Part shown: in pieces, positions 44,501 through 56,024 of the stretch
How positions within the stretch are numbered: position 1 is the first letter of the stretch
How the letters are laid out: the number at the start of each line of letters is the position of its first letter
NCBI GenBank assembly: GCA_025617375.2
Contig: JAMYGW020000003.1
Span: 1,488,001 to 1,552,000 of the forward strand
Source of the DNA: Acarospora socialis
Taxonomy: Eukaryota; Ascomycota; Lecanoromycetes; Acarosporales; Acarosporaceae
Direction of reading: 5' to 3'
Length of the DNA: 64,000 nt
Translations under genes and position numbers: made by a program
The notes under the pieces: generated by a model
Told to the model about the DNA's origin: nothing
What the model saw: only the letters and a program-made list of their open reading frames with translations
The model's database searches: none

Positions 44501-44716
44501 GTAAATACCTGGTCGCCAAGCACGCAACCTCTCCCTGATTCGGCCTATAACATCTCGCGCTTGGAGAATGCTCTGGTCTATAAAGAGAAACAAGAAGCGC
44601 GAGAGGAGGGTGAACGCAAATATTCCAGTGCGGCGGAACGATTTATGGACACGAGAGAAGACGACATTATGTGGGTCAGCGGACTTCTCGCTGAAGAGGA
44701 GGTTATGAGAAAGTGA
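41519..44716 (+). CDS. MOV10/SDE3-like superfamily 1 RNA helicase (1065 aa)
   Basis: Upf1-like SF1 helicase, single exon. The ATG at 41519 has a strong context (GCCACCATG). The first 170 residues are Ser/Thr-rich and disordered. Helicase motifs in order: LNYEQMKAVDAI (Q-motif-like), Walker A GPPGTGKT (526-533), DEAAQ (675-679), GDEHQLGP, LVRNYRSHP, EAFQGLESRMVILCTTR, and PKRFNVALTRAKEGLIVIGN. The order and spacing match MOV10, Armitage and SDE3. In other organisms these act in RNA silencing, transposon control and mRNA decay; that role here is inference from family. Confidence 0.9.
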   Translation: MLPNYDIQKLHKFEGTPLNSTMFQLPNSSAIPIIDPFSKMTLSGSHQDVKAYQDPAKTSDGQNGETARTQDSDEPRKSYVESSSGGQSQPTTVEWPTITEAMKSGQFHASANLSAKQNYSIKKTSSTESASPASPSSTTIHHVVNAPTSVPDLPAGSKSSTLQPEISTWKPDVYARAYVPESLIAVNRSPATFALSKGRGGIDYHSYVLSFAGSQFLRPYVPAAPLDWHFFNQVTDPSHTLSPEGYFRHFQNCLNWEWKEQLAEYRSFDMFRVRVTYHDLNNNIYSVVVPGLREGTPRIVIGDTVLLRQLRLDQTMLPRLMSQWMAPGGGQQRGEPAPGFTGFQHCAAVWGIDKPRDMLLLRIDNLVPESMIFNVSFAAPIEMVQAMQRAVSLIHDILHERSGRPSSSTTSGFQQTDASLVPRLPQAITRIPNQKRPDPVSFAGSATASSDDFSSTHSRSPRLDDHSQWVSCMLFPTEIDGIVQLELPKGHFGQVWYDTQLNYEQMKAVDAIQSGNYGTLPFLIFGPPGTGKTKTIVETALQLINRTSCSHILLCAPSDPAADILALRLHYYLAPSELLRLNAPSRTFAEVPGELLPYCYTANDLFMLPAFKALMELKIIVTTCRDADILVQARVTNQDLVKLERTLVETIHSLAPESSPVRPPAILHWGALLVDEAAQATEPELDIPLTVIAPPSHTEVVTLPRFVMAGDEHQLGPRLASNQAALRLSLFERLLNRPVYREHPMARRRYKKTPIVSSSPVIQPAFADLVRNYRSHPAILAVPSALFYHDTLIPEAALVDGLHQWPGWKGRRWPVLFSCNGGADEIEYEGGGWYNTHEAYIACNYALSIIRSGLITRPQDICIMSPFRAQVHLLRQTIRKEPYLLSGINIGPMEAFQGLESRMVILCTTRVRSRFLDGDRATGSGIINEPKRFNVALTRAKEGLIVIGNPYMLAKDPYWLTFMTLCHRNGLWDHDFSPKNPMYTAVEPQELAADVNTWSPSTQPLPDSAYNISRLENALVYKEKQEAREEGERKYSSAAERFMDTREDDIMWVSGLLAEEEVMRK

Positions 44717-45341
44717 GAGATTTTCTTCGATGTGCAAGGGGAGTGTATGTCAAGCGTGGCATACCCTCGCAGCCGCATTCCGGGTTTAGCTATGATACAC
44801 GCCAGAGAGGGAAGCGAAAGGGACTTGAGGCGTTTTGTGTAACTGTCTGCGTTTTTTTATGTAGGTTTCCTCTTGGAGTAAGCGGCATTAATGGCGGTGT
44901 CTTGATTAGGGCCATAGCAAGCGTTGGATAATGTTCGATGCTGGCGACAGTCTCTCGTTTGCGGCGCCATAAACACTTCCATCTCTTACTTCTTTCGCTT
45001 CCAATCAAGGTTCACGGGTTATTGAGGTCAGAATTACCTTATGCAACACTATACGAAAGTCTAGCTCTTAAATTGAGAGACTCCTAGTAGCAGCCACGAC
45101 AAAAGGCATAGGAATGGCTTAGGTACCATAGAATGGTTTTATGACTAGATATGCCTAAATATGGAACGGAGGGCTTTTAGGTAGTGGCTTGGTGAGGTCG
45201 CACTTGCAGAGGGATATCCTTTTCTGATTGAAAGCTATGTCTGGGCTGAACCTTACTCAACAAGATGCTTGGGAGGGCTCCGCGCTGGCGAGCTTCATAC
45301 ACGCTGGAACATGAATGTATATATTCTCCCACAATGCAAGT
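44717..45341. other. Convergent intergenic region
   Basis: Lies between the 3' ends of the helicase and COQ7 genes. TAGGTA/TACCTA-like words recur at 45120-45190. No gene seen. Confidence 0.4.
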
Positions 45342-46162
45342 CTACACCCTTTCGCTAATCCATATCGCCCCTCTACACCCGCCCCTAATAACGTTCGTCA
45401 GAAACGTATACCCCTCCGCCTGCTTCGCATCATGTTCCACCGCCGTATCCAGATGCTCCAACTCCTCATCCCGAATCCTCTTCAGCGTCTTCGCCAACTC
45501 CCTCACCTCCTCCCCCACCTCCTCGCCCCGATCCTCCATCTCCTTCATCCACTGCAACAGCACCCTCACCTGTCCATTATAGTGGCCCCCGATCTCCGTC
45601 TCCACCGCCTCCGTGCACGCCATCGCCGCCTCCCGCCCCATGATCGCAGTGCCCCAACCCAGCGCCGTCGCGGCCAGTTTCCACACCGGGTACATGGCGG
45701 TCGGCCGGATGCGGTGCTTGGAGAGTAGGTGGTTGAAGGTGTCGAAGTGGCCGGCTTCTTGGTCGTACATGTGCTTCATCAGCGGTCGGAGGTGCGGGTG
45801 CGCTTTGATGAGGGGTGGGGTCTGCGCGGTGTAGATGAGGGTGGCGGCCAGTTCGCCGGCTTGGTTGACTCGGAGCTGATTGTATTGTTAGGCGCAGGGT
45901 CATGTTGATGGTTGTAGGGTCTTACAGCGCTATCGAGAAAATCTTTCTGTTCCTTCGATAGTGGACGACGGCGCTTTTTGGAGGATTCAGACTTTAGAGA
46001 CGCGGGATCTGGTTCGCTCGCGGGCGAAGCGGCTGAGGTTATTATTGATGCATGCCGAGGGCGCTGGTGGTACCCTCTCAGGCTTGGGGCGAGGAAGTCA
46101 AGGACTGGCAATTGTTGCTTAAATGCAGGTCTATAGATTGTTCGAACTGCAGCTGTACTCAT
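45342..46162 (-). CDS. COQ7: COQ7, 5-demethoxyubiquinone hydroxylase (256 aa)
   Basis: Mitochondrial di-iron hydroxylase of the penultimate step of ubiquinone synthesis. Exons (minus): 46162-45926 and 45875-45342. The N-terminal about 70 residues are Arg/Ser/Pro-rich, a mitochondrial presequence. Di-iron ligands appear as LRVNQAGELAATLIY (Glu87), HMYDQEAGHFDTF (EAGH), EAVETEIGGHY (E..H) and RDEELEHLDTA (EEL.H). Length fits fungal COQ7. The gene is head to head with RTF1. Confidence 0.95.
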
Positions 46163-46615
46163 AATTGCGGAACAGAGACCTATGGTAGGGTGTTAGATGA
46201 ATGGGGAGACCAAACTGCTGAAACGACAATGAATAGCTGTATACGAGACCCTTAGGTAGGTAATATTTCATGAGCGCGTCATTGTAGGTAAACTGAGCGG
46301 AATTTGCCGAGGGAGCCGCATTGTTCCCGAATAGTCAAGCGCGACCGGGGAATTTAGCTGTATACGAACCGTAGGTGTTGTCCAGCTTTGGAAATGACCA
46401 ACCTCTCTTTTCCTGAAAGTAAACACCCACAACTGGATTGACTTCGCTTTCTAGCTACTCTCATTACAGCCGAAATTCTTCACTCATACATTTGTTCCTA
46501 CTCTACATCCAGACAGCATTGAACAACACCGCTCAGAGCAAGGCTCTCACGCTTCGTAGCAACGTTCCCAGACTTCACTGCTCTCCCAACACACCTTACA
46601 TCCTGCTAGTGCAAA
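46163..46615. promoter_or_regulatory. Shared upstream region of COQ7 and RTF1
   Basis: A 453-bp divergent interval containing both promoters. It is CT-rich on the plus strand close to RTF1. No gene seen. Confidence 0.55.
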
Positions 46616-48787
46616 ATGGCCGACCTCGACGCGGAACTTCTCGCACTTGCGGGAGGTGACACTTCTTCTGACGAAGAAGACACCTCCAAGACCCGCACCA
46701 AGACCGAATCACCACCATCCTCACCCACCAGTCCAGCAGGCACTCAACAACGCGACTCTGGCATCAAACTTGGTGTTGCGCGTAAGAAGTCCACCAAAAT
46801 GAGCGGAGTGACGAAGAGGGCTCCCAAGAGAGCGAAGAGACAGGAATCGGAAGAGGGAGAAGCGTAAGCTCGTCACATCCGCTTTACTTCACTTTTAGGC
46901 CGGAAGGCACAACCTACCTGACATAGCCTGACATCTGCTCTCGCACAGCTCTTCCGGCCATGCCACACCGGATTCACTTCGGTCCGCCACCATGTCTCAA
47001 TCTGACTCTGACCGCTCTCCCGCTGGAGCTGAGGTTGATGGACCAGTTTTCCCATTCGAACAATTCTACCACTCCGAAGAGGATAAGGCTAAAATCATGG
47101 CCATGTCAGAAGTCCAACGGGAATCGATCCTCGCCGAGCGAGCCGCAATCAGAGATCGCAAGTCGCAGGATCTCCACCTAAGGAAGCTTTTGCAAGCGAG
47201 GGAACGGGAAGAGGCCAAGGCAGCGGATAAAAAGAAGCGCAAGGCGGGCGATGCGGAGTTGGATGAGAAGCAGAGGAAGAGCTCGAGGCAGAAGACAACT
47301 CTAGGTGGTAGAAAGGTTGGGGAGAGTTCTGATGCTATGGAAGCATATAAACGACAGCGGGAGCAGAAGGGTCTACGTGATGAGCAGAGACGGAAGGAAG
47401 GCGAAGAACGCAAAGAAAGGGCGAAGCGTGGTGAAGATGCGGGGCGATACTCAGATGCCGATGCCGAAGGGGAGAGTGAAGTTGAGTGGGATGATGCAAA
47501 GGCCAGGGGCGCACGTCGATCTACTTCTGTTCCACGAGACGACACTCCAGCCGAGTTGAAAGACTACGAACATGTTCGGGTTGGGAGAGACAACTTTGCC
47601 ATGGTTTGCTTCTACCCTGGCTTTGAGAAGGCCATCACAAATTGCTTGGTTCGCATCAGCCTCGGTCCAGACAAAGCCACTGGGGAGAACGTTTATCGAA
47701 TCGCACATATCAAGGGTGAGTACTCTCTTTCATGTTTCTTGCAATCACTGTTGACCAGTAATCAGGTTTCACCGAAGGCAAGCCTTACGCAATGGAGGGT
47801 CTGAATGGAAAACCGTTCGTCACCAGTCAGTATGCCATGGTGGCTGTGGGCAAGGCCGAGAAGGAATGGCCTTTCATAGCTTGCTCGAACTCAAAGTTCA
47901 CTGAGGTTTGTTGAGGTTATAATGCTGGTTTGTGCCTCAGCTGACCCTTTTAGGCCGAGTTTGGACGGTACAAGCGGACCATGGCGGCGGAGTCCCTGCC
48001 ATTGCCTACCAGATCCTTCTTGCTCTCTAAGCTCGGAGATATCAATACGCTGCTGGATCATACTTGGACCGAGGAAGAGATTCAGCAGAAGCTCAAACGT
48101 TCGGGTGTTTTGCAAACTCGATTCGCCGCATTCGAACGAAACCAGATACTCCGTCACCGCAAGGAAGCGGAAGACCGTGGAGACGAAGCAGCTATCGCCA
48201 AATGTGACGCTGATCTTGCTGCATTGGACGGGCCGAAGCTGGCCTTTGGAACCAGCCTGAATGCCAGTCCACGCAAAGCGCCTGTCGCTACCGGGCTTAC
48301 CGAGCAAGAACGTCTTGCCATTCTCAACCGCAACAACCGGAAACAAAACCAACAAGAAGTTCGCAAAGCGCAACAAGCCGAGAGAAAGGCCGAGGCACTC
48401 AACAAAGCTGCCATCGAGCGCGGTGAAGCGGTTGCCAATCCGTTCGCTCGGGTCAAAACCCGAGCCAAGATTCATTACGATGTCAGGAATGATACTCTTG
48501 CCCCACCGCCCACCGCGCCGGGTCTGGATGAGCTGTTTGAAGGCGGTAACAGTGACCGTAGTCGAGCCGGCACACCTTTGAATCCTAGTGGAACGAACAC
48601 TCCGCTTAAGGTTCCCACCCCTAAGCGCATCGGAACTCCGAAGACTGGTATGTCTCGGAGCGGGACGCCGTTATTGACGAAGCGGGATAGCGGGGAGAAG
48701 AAGCGTGGAATTCCGACTATCAGGAAGAGGAATATGGATGATGACTTGATTGCGGCGATGGACTTGGGGATTGAGATTGATATTTGA
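46616..48787 (+). CDS. RTF1: RTF1, Paf1-complex subunit (662 aa)
   Basis: Elongation factor subunit that couples RNA polymerase II to histone H2B ubiquitination; its Plus3 domain binds phosphorylated Spt5. Exons: 46616-46863, 46949-47715, 47766-47905, 47954-48787. The N-terminus MADLDAELLALAGGDTSSDE is typical. Exon 1-2 joining gives EASSGHATPDSLRSATMSQS, as in relatives. The Plus3 domain spans roughly 280-415 (ELKDYEHVRVGRDNFAMVCF, ENVYRIAHIKG, EWPFIACSNSKFTEAEFGRY). The C-terminal half is coiled-coil-like, Lys/Glu-rich, and ends with Ser/Thr-Pro repeats (GTPLNPSGTNTPLKVPTPKR). Confidence 0.95.
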
Positions 48788-51593
48788 GGGCTGAGGCTTC
48801 GACCAGGTCACGGCGTTGTGATCCTCAGCGTCCTTGAGTTGAAATCGGACGGGCTGGAAGCCGGGAGATCGAGATTGATGGGATATGTTTACAGGCGTCG
48901 AGCAGGCAAGGAGATCAGAAACTGCCATCAGAGGGGTTCCGGGCGTTGAGCGAGCGAGGAGAATGCGACTTGACAAGACTGCTCCTCTGGATTTTGCAGG
49001 CTGCGGCCGTTCATTCATTTTCGTGCAACAGCATCTGTGTGTTCTCCATAGATAGGTGCATCATCAGTTGAATCACTGTGTATTAGGTAACAATAGAGTA
49101 AGTCTGTAGGATACAGTGCTATGCAAAAGTCCTCGTGAAACCCATAGTGAGCACAGACTAGGTAATCAAGTTTGTGATATTATCATCCATCAGTGTTCAA
49201 TCGTCTCCTGTAATCATCAGCCCTGACAGTGACAAGTATATAAAACTTGAACAGAGCCCTAAAGCCGCTGTCACAATGGTTCTGTGTTGACTGGTTATAT
49301 GACAGATATTCCGAAGTGCATTGTGATGACCAAACACAGCTATGTTGTTCAAGTCCACTAGGTGGTTACGAACTGGATCCTTGGGATAAGAGTGAGCCTA
49401 ATCCTCTAAACAACAAATACGCAGCCATCAACTTTTGTGATTACTACTTTGCAGACCTGTCCTCTCACACAACTAAATTGAAAGAATTGAAACAAGTTGC
49501 CACTCATTTCAATGATGTGAGGTATTTAACAAACCATAACTTGCTTAAGAGACTCACAACTCCTAGCCTTGACCTTTCTACATGAGATCTTCCATGTCCG
49601 ATACGATGGCTCAGATTGGGGCGTTTCCAAGCCAAAATGTAGGTCACCAGCCATAGGCTCGTCCTATTGTCCAGGGCTCAACTCTTGCAACTTCAGGGTT
49701 AGGACCACTTGCTGGAGGATGGGGTAGAGAAATAGTACGGTCTGGCAAGGGTTAAGAGGTTGGCCAGATCTTCAAGTGAAGGACCCAATGTGACATCCAA
49801 GAACAACGACAATTACGTCTTTTTCACCGTCGCCAAGTGGATGCAAAAAAAATGGCACAACTATCCTCACCTCCCTGGGGCAGCTCTGAGGAGAGCAAGC
49901 GCCAATGACATCAGTGCGTTCAATGAAACCGGCGACGGATGACACATTGCTATCCGACTTCGAGTATCCCAGTAATATCTGAACACTACTCCTCATATTG
50001 TATCTGTACCGATGACTGCAGGCGATAGTGGTCAAGCAGCACCAGGCGTCTGCTCGTGTAACCTGCATTGGCCTTCGCGCAAACTGATGCGCAAGGGCAA
50101 GGAACTCCAATAATATGTACTTCGTACAACCGACTTGAAGCACAGGGCTCAGTACACTTACTGCCGTGTTACATGTCCTAAGGCAGACTTGATCATAAAC
50201 CTGTCTCGGTGGAATCAGCCTGATTATATGCCTAACTCTCAAGCGCCTGGTATGCCCACATGTCGATCTCACCCATACTGTTCTGGTTTGAGGGATGGGG
50301 CTGAAGTTTTGGCGCGCCAAAAGCTGTGTGACATCGAGAAATACAGTTACACAGGGAGGCAAGGATTTTTGGACTCAAGCTAAGGTCACACATACACATG
50401 TCCTAATGAAAGCCTGGGGCTTTCTCAACTTGTCTGGCAAACGCTCTTTCTTACGACTCTTTCTTGCGCTCTCTCTCGGACCTATACATGTGATGCTGGC
50501 TGCCTGTCCTGTTACCGTCACAGCTGACGAGAATCTCTTTAAACACAACTGGCCAAGTGTGCAATCGAGGCCAGGCCGGCTTGATGACTCTGATGAAGTT
50601 CCCCACAGCTGTGGCGGGCAAGCCCATAAGGATTCCAAGAGTGCCTGGTCACGCGATCAGTTATTCATACATAGTAGAGCAATGTCTTTCAGACGTCACA
50701 GGTCATGGCCTTACTGGGACTTGTAGGCAGTAAGATCTTCTAATACCAAAATTGCCATTCTTAGAATTATCATCAGTAGTGTCGTGCAACGTTTCAGGAA
50801 AGCTTCAAGCAGCAAGGCTTCAACACTGACAATCACGGCGGAAAACAGAATGCAGGAGACCAAGATACTTGATGCAAAGCAGAGGGGCCAAAACAATTGA
50901 AGATATATACGTACACATTTGTGATTCGATACAAAGAATTAAATGATGATTCATAGGCAACGAACCGGATTAGCACGCAATCATTTTGAGAGTTCAAATG
51001 AAAGCTCGAGTTTCCGTGCGTGGGCGCTTGGGGCGGAAGCGTTCAGAAAACATTCGTGAAATCATGAACAGTGAAACACCACAGAACCTTCATAGTAACA
51101 CTGCTGACACCAGAGTGTCAGAAATGCAGCAACCCGAATACGTGTCTGCGGCCCTTCCCATGCTGCCAGATATTTCCATGATCGTGTCTCATTTAGCCTG
51201 AACTGCAGGTGCGGCACCCCAACAGCACCTTACTCCACACAAGGCTGTATCGAAGCACTATCTTGATTTTAATAAGGTAGAGAGAAGCAGTCTTCGACTT
51301 TAGATGCTCCGGCTGCGTCTTTGAAACATCAATATGTAGGCCTAAGGCAGCTCTTGCGCCTTATACATGTCGTGCATCAACGTGGAGCAAGCTTCAAGCT
51401 TCTCCAGCGCCGTTCATCTCTTTCTGATGTTGTTTCTGATATCTTTCACTCGAGGTGTTTCGGTGACTCATGTTCAGCGAGCATGATAGTTTCACTTAAA
51501 CCGACCGGACGCTCACATTCTTGGTCCCTTCGATTTTGTCTTTGTCGGTTCTACTTCTACTTACACCTTTGATTGTATGACCTATTGCCGAAA
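48788..51593. other. Gene-poor interval of 2.8 kb
   Basis: No complete gene is supported. A plus-strand open frame at 49247-49585 (112 codons, Cys/Tyr/Trp-rich: WFCVDWLYDRYSEVHCDD, then INFCDYYFADL) looks weakly protein-like but lacks a convincing continuation. The other small frames have no motif. It could be a regulatory spacer or eroded genes. Confidence 0.4.
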
Positions 51594-54500
51594 ATGCTTT
51601 CTGGTTGTCTGAAATGGCGCAAAGCCATTCTTCCTAACGGAAACCCTAACTCCGGCCAAAGTAAGTCATCTGAAAACCCTGTGTTGTGAGAGTCATGCTC
51701 TTTCATTTACCAATGCAGAACAACCACGGCGGAACAGCTCGGTAGTTGAAAAGCCATGGAGAGCTTTCACTCTCCGGCCGGCATTCCTGATCTTTCTCGC
51801 CACGATTAGTGCTGCCCTTCTCGGCGCTCTCGAGACTATACGCAACATCAGCGCTCGAGATCAGGGTCTCGTCTTCCTGGATGATACGTCGAAAATCTCC
51901 AGTGGTTTATACTTCGCCTATAACTATTGTCCCATCATCGTGGCGGTTCTCTACGGCATACTTTGGTCCATGCTGGATCTCGACGTGAAACGGCTCGAAC
52001 CATATTACCAGCTTTCAAAACCTGACGGAGCTCCTGGCAGAATACTCTTCCAGGATTATGCATACAACATGTCGCTCGTTGTGCCGTTCCGCGCAATGAA
52101 AGCTAAGCAACACGGAGTGTGGATAAGCGCATTAGGTTCGATTCTAGTTACCATAGGCCTTGTCTCGCTTTCAGGCGGTCTTGTTGGAATCGGCAAGGTA
52201 TCGGTGACAGAGACAGTTGACATGGATATTTGGTCGAATCTCGTAAGCACCCAGGTTCAGGCTTCAACCTTCACTGGCGAGTACGTCAACCATGCTGCGT
52301 CAATCAGTGGTGCTGGTGCCAGCCTTCCACCCTTCTGTACACACAACTATACTGTCGCACCCTTCAGACCTCACTCCAGTGACGACACTAAAAACCAGAC
52401 CTGGACAGCGAATACTACTGTGTTCTGGGCGCAGCCGACCTGCCGACTTCTGAATAAGCCGCGATCTGTTGAGGTTGTGTTTAACCGTCTGTTAACGCCA
52501 AAGAGAAGGAAGAAGGCGCGACTTGTTGACGTTGAGATAAACCCTCAGTTACCGCCAACTAAAAGTGAGACCGGGCGGCTGTTGGTGACCCTAAAGGACT
52601 TGACCCTAACCGACCGAAATTGTTCAATCAACAAGTCGACCGTGTTCTCAATCCAAGAGGTTGACAAATCCGGACTAAAAACGACCCTGCTATACTCAGA
52701 TTGGACAAGAGTCAACTCTACTGCGAGTGGCTCCCATGGCTCGACTGACGTAGAAGGTGACTGTCCTGATGTGATGCACCTGGCCAGCTCAGTACGTGCG
52801 AGACCTGCTAATGACACCGGTGGCGGGAACCACAGTGTCCTCTGGGAGTCAGTTTTTCGAAGTGACACTATCATTTCAACGGTGTATAGATGCACCATGG
52901 AGTATTTCACCGCGGAAGGTCAAGTCACCGTTCGTGGCAGTGACCAGACTGTCACCGCTGTTGATACGATACATGGCAGAAATCAACTTGACTCTAATAG
53001 GTTCAACATAGACCGTTTCGAGGCACAGCTTGCTCAGCCATACTTCCCATTCCAGCAAGAACAATTGGACGGAAATAGGACGTCCCAAAGTACTGTTTAC
53101 AATACTTTCGATATCGAGAATGGGAGATCACTCAGCTCAATTGCCCAGCAAAAAGTCGGTTACCTTGACCCCTCACTCAATGACGGTGGGTTCGGCCAAC
53201 AACTTGAACAAGCCTATCAGCTTGCTTTTGCGGTCGGTTTCAAGTCAGCACTTGATACGTCAAAGCTGCCTAAGTCTTATTTGGGAAACCGAACCCGTGA
53301 CACGTTCACTGTGGCTGTAATTCAGCCGTTTGTAATAGCATCCGAGGCAATTCTAAGTACCGCTACCATTCTATGCGTGTTTTTGTTGTTCTATTATCGA
53401 AGACGTTATACCGTGCTGAGGCGAGATCCGGACTCCCTTGCTTCCATGTCTGCATTACTTGCAGATCGCAGCGAGGACAAGACAACATGCGATCCCTTGG
53501 TTCAAGGCGTTGAGCAAAGCACCACCAAGCAGCTGAAGACAACTGTTTCTGAAGTCCGTTACCAACTGTTGACTAAGGCTTTGTCTAACGGCAGCCACCG
53601 GTGTATACTTCAGTTCAGAGGTAGCAAGCGGATCATTCATAAGTCTACCCACGTTGACGGTCAGTATACCTGAGATGGTACTTTGAATATAGTCTAATCA
53701 ATCTCAATAGTTACCACAAAGAGAGAAGGCAAGCATCAGGAGGACGAAGATCCTCTGCCTTTTCTAATTACAGCCCTTGGTGCCTTCATTGCCTTCTTGG
53801 TTCTTGCTTCTGGGATAGGCATCCTTATAACCTTACTTGTCTACAGCCAGCAAAACAACGGCTTTGCTTTTCTGGCCTCTGACGATTTCCGGTCAAAGCT
53901 CCTTTGGTCCTTCCTACCCACGCTTGCGGCGACCACAATCAGCCCTAGTTGGACTTCTTTACACCGAGATCTCTGCGTGCTAGAGCCTTTTGTCTACCTT
54001 CAAAAAGGCAAATCCTCCGCTTCTAATTCGCTCTCTTTGCCCTATGCTGCTAGGTCACCGGTGATCACGTTCTTCCATTCGGTTTTCCGTAAACATCACC
54101 TCATAACTCTCGTTGCTGCGATGACCATATCTACAAATTTGCTGGCTGTTTCACTGGGCAGTCTATTCTCGATATCGTATAAGACCGCAGAAAGCGTTGT
54201 GCATTTTGATCGACCATACAACCCAAAAGTTCTCACGCCATTCTGGGATTTCAAGACATTCGATCTCACCGATATCTTCGATCTAGTGCGGACCAATATC
54301 ACAGAAAATACACCCTTAGCCCCATTCACCTCCGGAAACTACTCGTTCATGCCTTTACGCATTCCAGACAATTCATCGATATCAGTAGATCAGTTTCAAG
54401 GCCACACTATCGGACTAGGAGCTACTCTTATATGCGATCCTTTCCCAATCAGACGCGGAACGCTCGGCTTCGGAACCAGAAGCGGTAGCACTTGGGTATA

Positions 54501-55554
54501 TTTCACAACTACCACGGACCCGCGGAATGAGACACAGGTTCCATGTCGTACCAGTCGTGCTAGGCTACTTCCTCTACCAGCCAGTCAGCAAACGCAGTCG
54601 ATCAGATTCGTAATGAGCGACATTGAATTGTTAGGGTACTTGCGTCTTGGTACTTCAACTGGGGAGAACTATCTCTTTGTGCCTTATGCTTGGGTCTGCG
54701 CTCAGTCGAGAACGTTGCTCCTCGAAACAGGAGGCCCTCCAGCAATGACTAGGAATCATTCCGACGCTGGGATTCTATCATTCAACCTGACCGCAAGCCT
54801 CTGCAGGCCGCGCATAGTGGTACGAGAATTCAACGTCACCTTTAATGACAAAGGTCAAGTTTCTTCATACATAGAAACCGGTGAGATTGTTAAAGAGCAG
54901 GAATTCTTCTTGGATGGTCACCTCAATTTCACCGGAATGTACCACAGCACCTTTGGATTCGCGGCAATGAACTCGTGCCGAGACAAATCTTTCAGCCTCA
55001 ATTACCGAAACATAGACGGCCAAGAGAACGCAAGATTTGACTGGCCAGGGCTCTTGACTGCAAGAGCTCGAGACGCGTCTCCCCATGTCAATGACGAGGC
55101 GACTTTGGTCCGGACAGCAAGTCAAATATATGCTACTGTCTTCAGTACATTCGTTTCGCACTACCGGGACCGGCTGTTCGACAAATCCAGTTCGAACGAA
55201 ACCACCCCAGGCCTTGCCTTTTCCCGTGAGCCTCGGATGGTCGCGTCAATTCCCATGTTCTCTATCTCGTTGGGGCTGTTGTTGTCCTACGCAGTTGTCG
55301 GTGGGGTGGTCTTGAAGACGAGACGACACCGCTACGCTTCGAGGCTTCCAAAGTCGCTGGGCTCCATCATCCCCTATGTTTGCAAGAGCAAGATGTTGGC
55401 GGACTTCCGAGGTACTTATACTATGTCGAGCAAGGAGCGCGAGGAGTATCTCACCGGCCTCGGGAAGACTTATGGTTTTGGTCGGTTCATTGGGACTGAT
55501 GGGGAATTGCATCAGGGTATTGAGAGCGAGCCATTGGTTCGGGTGCAGATCTAG
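51594..55554 (+). CDS. DUF3433 membrane protein (1283 aa)
   Basis: Large multi-pass fungal membrane protein with duplicated halves. Exons: 51594-51660, 51719-53659, 53711-55554; both junctions keep phase, so the two long open frames belong to one gene. Half 1: RPAFLIFLATISAALLGALE, then the family signature YGILWSMLDLDVKRLEPYYQ and LSKPDGAPG, a hydrophobic ISALGSILVTIGLVSL, a long extracellular-looking part rich in N-x-S/T sites, then FVIASEAILSTATILCVFLL. Half 2 repeats the plan: FLVLASGIGILITLLVY, SWTSLHRDLCVLEPFVYLQK, and near the end SISLGLLLSYAVVGGVVL. About six to eight membrane segments are likely. The role is unknown; a plasma-membrane or vacuolar location is an inference. Confidence 0.9.
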
Positions 55555-56024
55555 GGATGGGATCGTTCTGTGGAATCTCAGCTCGCTATCTGCTATTTCA
55601 GATTTGTCTTTTTAGCGGTTGTCGTAGGGTTGTAGATTAGCCAATTAGGTACTATGGAGGTAGTTCTGCCTATCGGACATCAGAATGTTCCGGGACTCGT
55701 TCACTGGCTGCAAGGGATAGCGTCAACTTACTGTATTGCTCCATGCATGGAGATCTCCATTGCGCATTCACATTTGATACCCAGTCCTTGCATCCATTCC
55801 ACAAGCGACGCGCCGCTACATCACTCACCCGGAACACCGACAAGAATCAAACGCGCGCCAAGCCGACCAGCCGAACCCACCACCTCCAACGCCAAGCCTC
55901 ACCACCCGCACCATCCTCCTACCCCCAAAAAGCTGCCTTTCCCCTCTCATAACGACATCCACCCCTTCCTCTTTCGTTTCCTCCATCACCGTCCTCACCC
56001 CCCGAACGCCCCACCACCACCACC
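55555..56024. other. Short intergenic, C-rich leader
   Basis: The last 200 bases before 56025 are very C- and A-rich, as in a fungal 5' leader. Long open frames here are low-complexity Pro/His readings and not genes. Confidence 0.4.

Noticed and set aside
43922-44737. 271-codon minus-strand frame
   Set aside because: Lies antisense to the helicase motifs V and VI, which are clearly coding on the plus strand.
53660-53710. Two separate adjacent DUF3433 genes
   Set aside because: A 51-nt in-phase intron links the two long frames, and the family protein normally has both halves.
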